A stretch of DNA of 7,486 nucleotides, from contig CANHXF010000079.1 of assembly GCA_947464515.1 (NCBI GenBank), forward strand, positions 1 through 7,486, read 5' to 3'. Below the pieces are notes generated by a model. That model was not told the origin of the DNA. It did no database searches and saw nothing but the letters and a program-made list of their open reading frames with translations. This DNA comes from Flavobacteriales bacterium (GTDB taxonomy: Bacteria > Bacteroidota > Bacteroidia > NS11-12g > UBA955). Positions 1-6,828 of the stretch are shown here, one piece after another. How positions within the stretch are numbered: the first letter of the stretch is position 1; each line of letters begins with the position of its first letter. A program made the position numbers and the translations under genes.

Positions 1-252
1 AATGTGGGCGATATGTTGCAGAGATTAACCAATGATCAATTAAAAAGCACTACCCATCGGGTGGTTAATCCGCCTGAAAATCAGTGGGGAAAACCTCGAT
101 ATAGCATTCCATTCTTCTTGCATCCACGTCCAAATGTCCCATTAAATACATTGCCGCAGTGTATTACCGAAGAAAATCCAAAGAAATACAGTGATTGCAC
201 CGCGATGGAGTTCCTTTTGGAGCGATTAAGGGAAATTGGATTGATCAAATAA
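1..252 (+). CDS. Fe(II)/2-oxoglutarate-dependent dioxygenase, isopenicillin N synthase-like family, C-terminal part (5' end outside window)
   Basis: The reading frame is open from the first base and ends at TAA 250-252, leaving 83 residues of a protein that begins outside the window. The fragment carries the C-terminal landmarks of the isopenicillin N synthase-like dioxygenase fold. GDMLQRLTND is the strand and turn before the last iron ligand. The His of THRVVNPP (residue 19 of the fragment) would be the distal Fe(II)-binding His, and the Arg and Ser of RYSIPFF (33 and 35) fit the R-x-S pair that binds the 2-oxoglutarate carboxylate. FLHPRP follows, as usual in the family. Such enzymes are cytoplasmic and couple 2-oxoglutarate decarboxylation to oxidation of a second substrate, which cannot be told from this piece. 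The H-x-D half of the iron site lies outside the window. The gene converges on the thioesterase, with 33 bases between stop codons. The GTG at base 4 is an internal Val codon, not a start. Confidence 0.88.
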   Translation, partial: NVGDMLQRLTNDQLKSTTHRVVNPPENQWGKPRYSIPFFLHPRPNVPLNTLPQCITEENPKKYSDCTAMEFLLERLREIGLIK

Positions 253-285
253 TTCAAAAAATCGCAACACGCGAGATCTGATCGA

Positions 286-804
286 TTAAACGAAAAGATT
301 TTTCAGCTCTTGTGCATCCTCGGGCTTCATTTTTCCGGCGAGAATCAATCTAACTTGACGTCGGCGTAGTGCACCATCAAATTTTAGGATTTCCTCTTCG
401 GATTGAGGAGTTAGTTCCGGAACAGTTACAGGTTTGTTTCTGCCATCTAAGGCCACAAACGTATAGTAAGCTTCATTGGATCTAACACGGCCGCCAGAAG
501 GCAAATTCTCAGCAAACACTTCAATAAACACTTCCATGCTTGAATTAAAAGCCCTGGATACATACGCTTTCAGCGTAACAACATCACCCAATCGAATACT
601 TTCTTTAAATGAAACACTGTCAACTGCAGCCGTAACTACAATATTGTGACTGTGTTTTTGGGCAGCGATAGCCGCACAGATATCCATCCAATGTAGCAAG
701 CGACCTCCCATTAAATTCCCCAAAGTATTGGTATCGTTAGGCAATACAATTTCATTCATCAATGTGAATGAATCTACAGGATGTTTTGGAGTGAGGTTTG
801 TCAT
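286..804 (-). CDS. Acyl-CoA thioesterase, single hotdog domain (YciA/BACH-like)
   Basis: A 172-residue protein, one hotdog domain in length, expected to hydrolyse acyl-CoA thioesters to free acid and CoA in the cytoplasm. Residues 21-41 (LPNDTNTLGN, then LMGGRLLHWMD) are the signature segment of the BACH/YciA type: the Asn/Asp-rich turn, the GG before the central helix, and an Asp at the end of WMD (residue 41) at the position of the catalytic acid in this group. The strand pair VDSVSF...LGDVV (61-76) and NEAYYTFVALD, near residue 110, complete the hotdog sheet. The C-terminal GALRRRQVRL and KPEDAQELK tail is typical of Bacteroidota members. I keep the ATG at 804 because homologues have about this length before LPND; Met16 would cut a conserved strand. 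There is no clear Shine-Dalgarno, only an A/T-rich leader. The rpmA terminator hairpin lies 14 bases upstream, so transcription probably comes from read-through or from a promoter overlapping the hairpin. Chain-length preference cannot be read from the sequence. Confidence 0.94.
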   Translation of the reverse strand: MTNLTPKHPVDSFTLMNEIVLPNDTNTLGNLMGGRLLHWMDICAAIAAQKHSHNIVVTAAVDSVSFKESIRLGDVVTLKAYVSRAFNSSMEVFIEVFAENLPSGGRVRSNEAYYTFVALDGRNKPVTVPELTPQSEEEILKFDGALRRRQVRLILAGKMKPEDAQELKNLFV

Positions 805-818
805 TATGGTACGAAAAT

Positions 819-848
819 AAAAAAGGGGAAGTTGCCTTCCCCTTTTTT
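819..848 (-). terminator. Rho-independent terminator of rplU-rpmA, in the leader of the thioesterase gene
   Basis: A perfect 13-bp inverted repeat (819-831 with 836-848) closes on a 4-base loop (832-835). The core is GGGGAAG/CTTCCCC, flanked by an A-run on one side and a T-run on the other. Read on the minus strand it lies 22 bases after the rpmA stop codon and is followed by a T-rich tract (TTTTTTATTTTC), as an intrinsic terminator requires. The T-run on the plus side means it could also stop plus-strand transcripts, although none is expected here. It ends 14 bases before the thioesterase ATG, so any transcript passing it carries the hairpin next to the start codon. Confidence 0.88.
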
Positions 849-870
849 TGATATTTATTTTTTAAATAAT

Positions 871-1128
871 TTAAGCTTGACCTTGAACAGAAACGAAGCT
901 TCTGCCTTCTCTGCTTTTGCGGAATACTACGATTCCATCAGACAATGCGAACAAAGTATGATCTTTTCCGATCCCTACATTCACATCTGGGTGGTGTTTA
1001 GTACCACGCTGACGAACAATAATATTACCAGCTCTCACAACTTGACCACCATAGATTTTTACACCCAAGCGCTTACTGTGTGATTCTCTTCCGTTTTTCG
1101 TGCTACCCGCACCTTTTTTGTGTGCCAT
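871..1128 (-). CDS. rpmA: 50S ribosomal protein L27
   Basis: An 85-residue protein matching bacterial L27 over its whole length. The N-terminus MAHKKGAGSTKNGRES reaches toward the peptidyl-transferase centre in the ribosome. The body contains GVKIYGGQVV, GNIIVRQRGTKHHPG-like (here RGTKHHPD) and a GIGKDHTLFAL segment. L27 helps position tRNA at the P site. The chain starts directly at MAHKK, so it lacks the N-terminal extension that many Firmicutes remove with the Prp protease and needs no such processing. It follows rplU after only 14 bases on the same strand, the usual rplU-rpmA order, and is co-transcribed with it. A purine-rich stretch (AGAAGAA) just before the ATG may help ribosome binding. 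The gene ends before the hairpin at 819-848. Confidence 0.99.
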   Translation of the reverse strand: MAHKKGAGSTKNGRESHSKRLGVKIYGGQVVRAGNIIVRQRGTKHHPDVNVGIGKDHTLFALSDGIVVFRKSREGRSFVSVQGQA

Positions 1129-1142
1129 GACGTTCTTCTATA

Positions 1143-1451
1143 TTAGGCTTTAATGCTTTCGATTTTTAACAATGTCAAATAGTGACGAAATCCGTTCATT
1201 TTTTGGTATCCTTTTCTTCTTTTCTTCTTGAATACCAATACTTTGTCACCTTTTCCGTGCTCTTTAACTGTGGCAGTAACAGTAGCTCCATCAACTGTGG
1301 GGGCACCCACCTTGATTTTATCGCCACCGACCATTAATACTCTATCAAACTCAATAGTTGAGCCTGCTTCTGCTTGTAGACGATTGACAACAAGATGCTT
1401 GTTCTCTTCTACCCTGTATTGCCTTCCGGCTATTTCAACAATGGCGTACAT
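1143..1451 (-). CDS. rplU: 50S ribosomal protein L21
   Basis: A 102-residue protein with the L21 layout. MYAIVEIAGRQYRVEE forms the first strands. A beta-barrel middle follows (VLMVGGDKIKVGAPTVDG). Then comes the basic loop KVLVFKKKRRKGYQKMNGFR, which contacts 23S rRNA, and the end is HYLTLLKIESI. It is a large-subunit protein assembled next to L20. The start is the ATG at 1449-1451, giving the family's normal length of about 103 residues. An in-frame TTG seven codons upstream (1470-1472) is rejected because it lies inside the -7 promoter element and so would not be in the mRNA. The gene is first in the rplU-rpmA operon and diverges from the outer-membrane barrel gene. The predicted mRNA leader is very short, about 12-15 bases, with no Shine-Dalgarno. 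Confidence 0.98.
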   Translation of the reverse strand: MYAIVEIAGRQYRVEENKHLVVNRLQAEAGSTIEFDRVLMVGGDKIKVGAPTVDGATVTATVKEHGKGDKVLVFKKKRRKGYQKMNGFRHYLTLLKIESIKA

Positions 1452-1469
1452 AATCCGTGAATTGGGCTG

Positions 1470-1500
1470 CAAAGATAAGTAAATCCAACAAATACTTCAA
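1470..1500 (-). promoter_or_regulatory. Bacteroidota-type sigma promoter of rplU-rpmA
   Basis: On the minus strand the -7 element TATCTTTG (1470-1477) matches TAnnTTTG exactly. A TTG -33 element (1498-1500) lies 20 bases upstream, within the normal 19-21 spacing. Transcription should start near 1463-1466, about 12-15 bases before the rplU ATG. This is the primary sigma architecture described for Bacteroides and Flavobacterium. I found no equally good element facing the divergent barrel gene: TAAATTTT at 1510 and TATATTTT at 1559 on the plus strand lack the final G and a -33 partner. Confidence 0.85.
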
Positions 1501-1626
1501 CTATTTCTGTAAATTTTCTTAATTACTTTTATGAAAAGCACAACATCGTCCAATCCGTTATATTTTTTAGACACCCTCAAAAACGGTGTGTATCCTAACA
1601 AAGCTTTCATTGAATTTTGTATTTAC

Positions 1627-3348
1627 ATGAAAAGTGTCATTCTAATTGGACTTACAACGCTTGCAAGTGCGTCTATTATTGCCCAACCAGGAAATCGTGG
1701 GATCGACAATTCGTCGCGTCAGGTAACCACCAAATTCGAGCCGAAACTAATCCCATCCTCAAAGTTGGTGTTAGATCCTATTGTCCCTCGCTCAGAAAAT
1801 CCTAAAATCAACGTCAAGTTCGAAACACCAGAATTTGCATGGAATACACGAAAAATCATTCGTCCTGTTCAACCAGAAAAACTTAAGGATAAGAGTTCCG
1901 ACTCGGTTTACCTATCTAATTACGCAAGAATTGGCGGTGGAAATTATGGACATATCCTTGGAGAGCTATACTTAAGTAGTAAAGCAAACCCGAATTACAG
2001 CTACAACTTCAGTGGTTTACACTTAAATGCCAACCCAGCCAACTCTATCCGTGAGTTTTCTACCAACAAATTCCAATTGCAAGGAGCCAAGTACTTCCAA
2101 AACTCAGGTTTGGAGACAAAGATTTTTTACAACATCGACAAGATCAATTTCTTCGCCAAGGATTCGTTATATGACAAGCCAAGTATTACAAGTACTGGCA
2201 AAATCAGCAATCATTTTGGTTTGGGTGTGGATTATGACCTAATTGCGAGCGGAAAAAGACCCTCAATTCATACTGGTATTGCTGCCCAGGCATTCAACAC
2301 TGGGTCGTTTAGTCAAAAGGAATTAGACTTTAGTGGTTACTTAAACCTTTCACATCGAGTTAAAAATGTTGTTTGGGGTGCTGATTTGAGTACAACGTAT
2401 TTAGATATGCAGCAAAAACCGGACACTAACAAAGTCAATGGCTTAAGTCAAAATAAACAGTTATTCATCGATGCGTTGCCTTACATAAAATTCAACCATC
2501 AACCCACCCAGTTGGATGTTAAATTTGGAGTGCTATTAACAAATTGGACACAGACCATCGACACGCAAAATGCATCAAGCAAGGTTTATGTCAACCCCTA
2601 TTTAGAAATCGAAAAGACATTGACGGGCTTAAACTTGAAAATCTATGGCGGAATTGATGGTGGCTTAAAGAAGAATAGCTTCCGCAGAATGAATACATAC
2701 ATGCCATTTACGGGTGATTCAGTTTCAATCAAAAACACTTACGAGCAATTCAACGGATACTTGGGCATCAAAGGGAAAATCACTGAAAACGCGGAGTTCG
2801 CTTTGGATTTTGGTGGCAATTCATCTTCAGACATGGCCTTGGTTGTGTCAAGAGCCGATTCAATGATGGTTTCGGGCAAGAAAAAGTCGATGACAGATAG
2901 TTTAGGTTCGTTACAGTTCATCTATGCCGATGTAAACAGCGTGTATTTTAGAAGTATGGTCAAGTATAAAATTGGCGAACAATTGAAATTATCAGCCAAC
3001 GCAAAAGTGATCAGCTACAATGTTGATAGGAATGATTACGCTTGGCATCTACCCTCCCTCACTTATGGAATAGCGGGTCAGTATTATTTGGGTAAATCAA
3101 TTGAAATTCAGTGTGGCCTTGATGGTGTTAGCAAGCGCAGAAATCAAGTGATTGTTGATGGAAAGCCTCAAACCAAGGAAATGCCAGGGTATATGGATAT
3201 TCATGCACGCATCGACTACAGACTTTCGGGTAAAGGTAGAATTTGGATTCAAGGGAGTAACCTCTTAAATAATGAATATCAGCAGTGGTATGGTTATAAA
3301 AACTTTGGTTTAACTGTGATGGGTGGACTTTCCCTTTCGTTGTTTTGA
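1627..3348 (+). CDS. Outer-membrane beta-barrel protein, TonB-dependent-receptor-like but without a plug domain
   Basis: A 573-residue exported protein. Residues 1-19 (MKSVILIGLTTLASASIIA) form a signal peptide with likely cleavage before QPGNRG. A Pro/Lys-rich, probably unstructured segment follows to about residue 90. From about 95 to the end, alternating amphipathic strands rich in Tyr, Asn, Gly and Ser (YARIGGGNYGHILGELYLSS and onward) look like an outer-membrane barrel. The C-terminus resembles the last strands of TonB-dependent receptors: IWIQGSNLLNNEYQQW near 540-555, then a Gly-rich strand ending in Phe, the usual BAM insertion signal. There is no recognisable plug domain or TonB box, and the chain is shorter than a typical receptor, so it may be a channel or structural barrel. 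The frame is open 32 codons further up to ATG 1531, but that would bury the signal peptide, so I choose the ATG at 1627. It lies 33 bases upstream of the HU/SPOR gene and may be co-transcribed with it. Substrate unknown. Confidence 0.82.
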   Translation: MKSVILIGLTTLASASIIAQPGNRGIDNSSRQVTTKFEPKLIPSSKLVLDPIVPRSENPKINVKFETPEFAWNTRKIIRPVQPEKLKDKSSDSVYLSNYARIGGGNYGHILGELYLSSKANPNYSYNFSGLHLNANPANSIREFSTNKFQLQGAKYFQNSGLETKIFYNIDKINFFAKDSLYDKPSITSTGKISNHFGLGVDYDLIASGKRPSIHTGIAAQAFNTGSFSQKELDFSGYLNLSHRVKNVVWGADLSTTYLDMQQKPDTNKVNGLSQNKQLFIDALPYIKFNHQPTQLDVKFGVLLTNWTQTIDTQNASSKVYVNPYLEIEKTLTGLNLKIYGGIDGGLKKNSFRRMNTYMPFTGDSVSIKNTYEQFNGYLGIKGKITENAEFALDFGGNSSSDMALVVSRADSMMVSGKKKSMTDSLGSLQFIYADVNSVYFRSMVKYKIGEQLKLSANAKVISYNVDRNDYAWHLPSLTYGIAGQYYLGKSIEIQCGLDGVSKRRNQVIVDGKPQTKEMPGYMDIHARIDYRLSGKGRIWIQGSNLLNNEYQQWYGYKNFGLTVMGGLSLSLF

Positions 3349-3381
3349 GGAAGATTTAAAAAATAGCCGTAATATTGTATT

Positions 3382-4584
3382 ATGAATCCCGCAGTAATAA
3401 TGGCCATCACCCGTGTTTTATACAAACACGAATGCGCTGTTATTCCTGGTTTCGGAGCTTTTATTCTTCGTAAAAACTATGGTATGGCCAACCCTTTTTC
3501 TGGTCAGCTAAAGCCTAGTGTTCATACCCTTTTCTTTAATTCGAATATCCAAGAGGACGATGGATTTGTTTCCAATGAACTCAGGGAAATCAGTGGCTTG
3601 CAGTTCAGGCAATCGTCAAATCTTTTGGTGACTGAATTCAATGCCCTTACCAATAATTGCACTTCTACTCATGCCATTACTATGGGTGACTTAGGGAAAT
3701 TTCATAGAAACGCCATTGGTGATTTATTTTTCCTTGCCAGCCCAACCTTGAATTTGAGTAAGGAAACGTATGGTTTGCCCATCATCGATTGGCAATGGAA
3801 GGACATTCCGGTGTATCGCTCAGAAACTACAGCAACCAGAACTGTTGAAATCAAGCCTGTGGTTAGTATGGAAGCGCCTTCAGTTGATCGCGTTGATGAC
3901 TTGACAGATACCCGCGTGATTGAATTCGTAACCGAAAATGCTGAACAGTTAGAAGTTGGCTTGGATGTTACGGCTCTTGATCCCGAATCTTCTGTGGATC
4001 AGCATCATAGCGAATTCACGGAATCCAAGAGGAAAACACCCCTTTTGTGGAGAATGGCGGCATCGTTTGCAATCATCAGCATTGGTGCTGGCGTATTGTT
4101 GAGTATCGCTCAGATATGGTCGGTTAGCACTGGCAATGACATGGCGACTTTGCTTCCGCAAGACAGTCAAAAAATCAAAATTAACGCCCCTATTAAATCA
4201 AATATTGACAAGTTTATTATTGTGGACGAAAGTGAAGGGGACGATAAATCAGCCAAATCCACAGCCATTTCTCACCAGTTGAAATATGCTAAAGGAACTG
4301 TCGGTATTTCTGAGTTCAAACAGGCCAATATCAACATCACAGGCAAATTTGTAATTGTTGGCGGCGCCTACCTCACACCTTCTTTGGGTGAAAGGGAATG
4401 TCTTTTGTGGCAGCTGGTGGGAGTTGATGCGTGTTTGGTGAAAGGAAAAAAATCGAGTTTGTATAAGGTAATATTGGGCAGATTTGAATCTGATAAATTG
4501 GCAAGTGATTACGCCGAAACGATTAAAATTTTGCCAACGGGCACATTATCTGTATCCGATATCGCGTTAGATTGGAATAACTGA
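3382..4584 (+). CDS. HU-CCDC81 and SPOR domain membrane protein
   Basis: A 400-residue bitopic protein. Residues 1 to about 55 fit the first bacterial HU-CCDC81 domain, with its hallmark VIPGFGAFILR at 20-30. Residues of about 60-125 fit the second, with MGDLGKF at 101-107. An acidic, low-complexity linker (about 145-215) leads to one transmembrane helix at about 221-245, preceded by basic residues (ESKRKTP), so the N-terminal part should face the cytoplasm. After a second linker, residues of about 320-400 form a SPOR domain (GKFVIVGGAYLTPSLGERE ... LYKVILGRFES ... ASDYAETIK), a fold that binds glycan strands lacking stem peptides, often at division sites. In this family the HU-fold domains are proposed to mediate protein or nucleic-acid contacts; the partner is unknown. 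The start gives the normal spacing of about 20 residues to PGFG. A weak TAATATTG lies just before the ATG, but its leader would be nearly zero. The stop codon overlaps the next start (TGATG), indicating translational coupling. Confidence 0.88.
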   Translation: MNPAVIMAITRVLYKHECAVIPGFGAFILRKNYGMANPFSGQLKPSVHTLFFNSNIQEDDGFVSNELREISGLQFRQSSNLLVTEFNALTNNCTSTHAITMGDLGKFHRNAIGDLFFLASPTLNLSKETYGLPIIDWQWKDIPVYRSETTATRTVEIKPVVSMEAPSVDRVDDLTDTRVIEFVTENAEQLEVGLDVTALDPESSVDQHHSEFTESKRKTPLLWRMAASFAIISIGAGVLLSIAQIWSVSTGNDMATLLPQDSQKIKINAPIKSNIDKFIIVDESEGDDKSAKSTAISHQLKYAKGTVGISEFKQANINITGKFVIVGGAYLTPSLGERECLLWQLVGVDACLVKGKKSSLYKVILGRFESDKLASDYAETIKILPTGTLSVSDIALDWNN

Positions 4585-5420
4585 TGGCACATTATCAAAT
4601 TGAGGAAAACCTAAGGACCACCAACGGCCAGCGCGCTGTTTCATGGGTGATAGCTCTGATTGCGTCGGCAATCATCTTGTTGATGCTTTATTTTGTGCAT
4701 ATTTCAATTCCAAATCCTCCATTTGAGAATAAAAAAGGTGATTTAATATTGGACTTCGGTATGGTGGAAGATCCTAGTTTTGGTCGACCTACCGATGGTG
4801 GCCCATCTCCAACTCCACCAAAATTGGGCGGTGATCCGTCTGAAGGACCCAAATCCAATCAACCACAAAGCGGTGGCGCAGGACCAGTAGTTACGAGTGA
4901 GGCGAATCCAGAAACCACAAGTTTACCTCCTATTGATCCTCCAAGTTCTGATCGACCTGCATCGGACAATCCAAAAATCAAGGTTGATATGACCAAAATT
5001 GGAAAACGCGGTGGTAAAGGTGGCGAAGGTGATCCTAATGGTTGGAAAAACGGAAGTGGAAGCACTGGCTCAGGCAAAGGTGGAAATAATGGCGGTGTTA
5101 CGGGCAATTATGGTGATCGAGTAACTGGAAACAAGGGTGGTAAGAATTTTAGCACTACATTTAAGAAATATGCTATGTCGTCCAATTACGACAATCCAAG
5201 AACAGATGCATTTGGCGTAATTATCGCCAGGGTTCGAATTGACTGTACTGGAAAATATAGTGTGATTGAATGGAATGTAAAAGGCACTTCATGGAACGGC
5301 GACGACAATGATATGATGCGAATATTCCGTGACTTTTTGAATGATTCTAAATTCGACAAGAACGGCGAAGGCTGCGGTGAAAGTGCATTGGTGACATTAA
5401 ACGTAACGAAATCTTTTTAA
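4584..5420 (+). CDS. TonB/TolA-like energy transducer with Pro/Gly-rich periplasmic linker
   Basis: A 278-residue protein with one N-terminal transmembrane helix (about 19-40) and the rest in the periplasm. The segment after the helix, GDLILDFGM (52-60), corresponds to the short conserved (I/L)NFG-type motif seen after the helix in Bacteroidota TonB proteins encoded next to folC. Then come a Pro-rich stretch (about 68-130) and a Gly/Lys/Asn-rich stretch (about 140-188), forming a long flexible spacer. The C-terminal 90 residues (FGVIIARVRIDCTGKYSVIEWNV-type strands, a helix with MMRIFRDFL, and a final strand ALVTLNV) fit a divergent TonB C-terminal fold. The usual Pro-rich entry to that domain is missing. 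Cys221 and Cys263 could form a disulfide. Such proteins pass proton-motive energy from ExbB/ExbD to outer-membrane partners, but no exbB or exbD lies in the window. Start and stop both overlap the neighbours by one base. A TolA-like or purely structural role is an alternative. Confidence 0.8.
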   Translation: MAHYQIEENLRTTNGQRAVSWVIALIASAIILLMLYFVHISIPNPPFENKKGDLILDFGMVEDPSFGRPTDGGPSPTPPKLGGDPSEGPKSNQPQSGGAGPVVTSEANPETTSLPPIDPPSSDRPASDNPKIKVDMTKIGKRGGKGGEGDPNGWKNGSGSTGSGKGGNNGGVTGNYGDRVTGNKGGKNFSTTFKKYAMSSNYDNPRTDAFGVIIARVRIDCTGKYSVIEWNVKGTSWNGDDNDMMRIFRDFLNDSKFDKNGEGCGESALVTLNVTKSF

Positions 5421-6736
5421 TGCCGAGGTTTACCTCGTATAGTGAAACCCTAGACTACATGTTTAGTCAATTACCCATGTTTCATAACATTGGGAAAGCC
5501 GCTTACAAGGCTGATTTAAACAATACTATTGATCTTCTTGAAGCCATTGGCAATCCTCATAGAGATCAAAAATGGATTCATGTCGCTGGAACCAACGGCA
5601 AAGGGTCGGTTTCTAGCATGATTGCAGCCACTTTAACGCAACACGGGTATAAAACCGGGCTCTACACATCTCCTCACCTCTTAGACTTCACAGAGCGCAT
5701 TCGCATCGACGGGAAATGCATCGAAGAAAAAACGGTAATTGATTTCATGAATGAGATCCATGAAACGCTAGATCGAATCAAACCTTCGTTTTTTGAAATC
5801 ACGGTTGCTTTGGCTTTTTATCATTTTAGAGCCGAGAAAATCGATATTGGGGTGATTGAAGTGGGACTCGGAGGCCGATTAGATAGTACAAATGTGATTA
5901 GTCCTATCCTATCTGTGATTACAAATATTGGTTGGGATCACATGGATCTGTTGGGCAATAGCATCGAGAAAATCGCTACTGAGAAAGCCGGAATTATAAA
6001 ACGTGGGATTCCTGTCGCTTTGGGACCTATGCGCGAAGAAGCGATGGACGTCATGAAGGCTGTTTCTATAAAAAACAATGCGAAAATCTATCATAATTTG
6101 GCGGTAGATATTGGTTTTGTTCGACAATTGGCGTTGAAGGGGAATTACCAATTGGAGAATATCCAAACCTTTACTTGCGCCATTGAAGCCTTAAAAGATT
6201 TATGGTTTCCCCTTAAGCGCAGTTTGATTCTTCAAGCCTTAGAAAATGTAGTAGCTCTATCCGGATTACGAGGTCGTTGGGAGATAATTTCAAATAGCCC
6301 TTGGACAGTAACCGATACGGCCCACAATTCTGATGGGGTAAAAAATACGATGTCGCAATTGAATGATCAGTACAACAAGGCAATTGAGCTTTGGAAACGT
6401 AATTTGATTGAGAATCATACGGCGGCAACGGATCCTAGCGCTCAACCTCCAGTGATTAGGATGGTTTGGGGGATGGTATCTGACAAAGACCGACAAACTA
6501 TCCTATCCTTACTCCCAAAAGAGGCCGTTTACTACTATTGCAAACCCAGTGTAATGAGGGGTTTGGCTTCTGATGTGCTAGCGTTAGAGGGGAAATCAAT
6601 GGGATTGGAAGGAACCTTTTTTGTGGATGTCAAGTCCGCTTATCTGCAGGCACTAAACGATGCGCGGCCTCAAGATTTGATTTATGTAGGGGGCAGTACA
6701 TTTGTTGTTGCTGATTTACTCACGCATTTACAATGA
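5420..6736 (+). CDS. folC: Bifunctional dihydrofolate synthase / folylpolyglutamate synthase
   Basis: A 438-residue cytoplasmic Mur-ligase-type enzyme that adds glutamate to dihydropteroate and to folates using ATP. Landmarks in order: the P-loop AGTNGKGS (56-63); TSPHL (83-87) and FFEITVALAF (124-133), lining the folate side; EVGLGGRLDSTN (147-158); TNIGWDHMDLLG (168-179); EKAGIIK (188-194) with the Lys that is usually carbamylated; then in the C-terminal domain RGRWE (284-288), DTAHN (299-303), GMVSDKD (351-357) and YVGGSTFVVADLL near the end. Length is normal for the family. DTAHN replaces the more common DGAHN; I believe this is frequent in Bacteroidota. A Pro/Thr-containing loop of about 25 residues (about 322-345) between the DTAHN helix and the next strand is longer than I would expect. 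The ATG overlaps the preceding stop (TAATG), and no Shine-Dalgarno is visible, so translation probably depends on coupling. A strong terminator follows 18 bases after the stop. Confidence 0.97.
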   Translation: MPRFTSYSETLDYMFSQLPMFHNIGKAAYKADLNNTIDLLEAIGNPHRDQKWIHVAGTNGKGSVSSMIAATLTQHGYKTGLYTSPHLLDFTERIRIDGKCIEEKTVIDFMNEIHETLDRIKPSFFEITVALAFYHFRAEKIDIGVIEVGLGGRLDSTNVISPILSVITNIGWDHMDLLGNSIEKIATEKAGIIKRGIPVALGPMREEAMDVMKAVSIKNNAKIYHNLAVDIGFVRQLALKGNYQLENIQTFTCAIEALKDLWFPLKRSLILQALENVVALSGLRGRWEIISNSPWTVTDTAHNSDGVKNTMSQLNDQYNKAIELWKRNLIENHTAATDPSAQPPVIRMVWGMVSDKDRQTILSLLPKEAVYYYCKPSVMRGLASDVLALEGKSMGLEGTFFVDVKSAYLQALNDARPQDLIYVGGSTFVVADLLTHLQ

Positions 6737-6754
6737 TTCAAAACGTAATTTAAC

Positions 6755-6786
6755 AAAAAGAGGGAGCCATTTGGCTCCCTCTTTTT
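6755..6786. terminator. Bidirectional Rho-independent terminator between folC and the peptide transporter
   Basis: A perfect 14-bp inverted repeat (6755-6768 with 6773-6786) encloses the loop ATTT. The core is GAGGGAGCC/GGCTCCCTC, flanked by five A and five T, so each strand ends in a T-run. It lies 18 bases after the folC stop codon on the plus strand and 42 bases after the transporter stop codon on the minus strand, and can serve both convergent transcripts. Confidence 0.93.
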
Positions 6787-6828
6787 ATTCTAAACGACAA
6801 GTTTATGAGAATCTTTACTTGTGGCGAA

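Noticed and set aside
253..285. Possible terminator between the convergent dioxygenase and thioesterase genes (TCGC-AACAC-GCGA)
   Set aside because: The stem is only 4 bp and has no T-run, so it is not a credible intrinsic terminator.
781..1083. Plus-strand open frame opposite rpmA and the terminator
   Set aside because: It runs through the perfect terminator hairpin and is antisense to L27; its protein resembles no known family.
1228..1482. Open frame on the plus strand opposite rplU
   Set aside because: It is antisense to a clear L21 gene, has no family resemblance and exists only because the opposite strand lacks stops in that frame.
3343..3377. Possible promoter just before the HU/SPOR gene (TTTTG at 3343-3347, TAATATTG at 3370-3377)
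   Set aside because: The -7 element has a mismatch, the spacing is 22 bases and transcription would start at or within the start codon; co-transcription with the barrel gene is as likely.
4859..5107. Pro-rich minus-strand open frame opposite the TonB-like gene
   Set aside because: It is the antisense image of the Gly/Pro-rich linker, whose codons read as Pro and Leu on the other strand.
5000..5150. Gly-rich repeats in the TonB-like gene as a tandem DNA repeat
   Set aside because: The residues are repetitive in composition only; no fixed repeat unit is kept at the DNA level.
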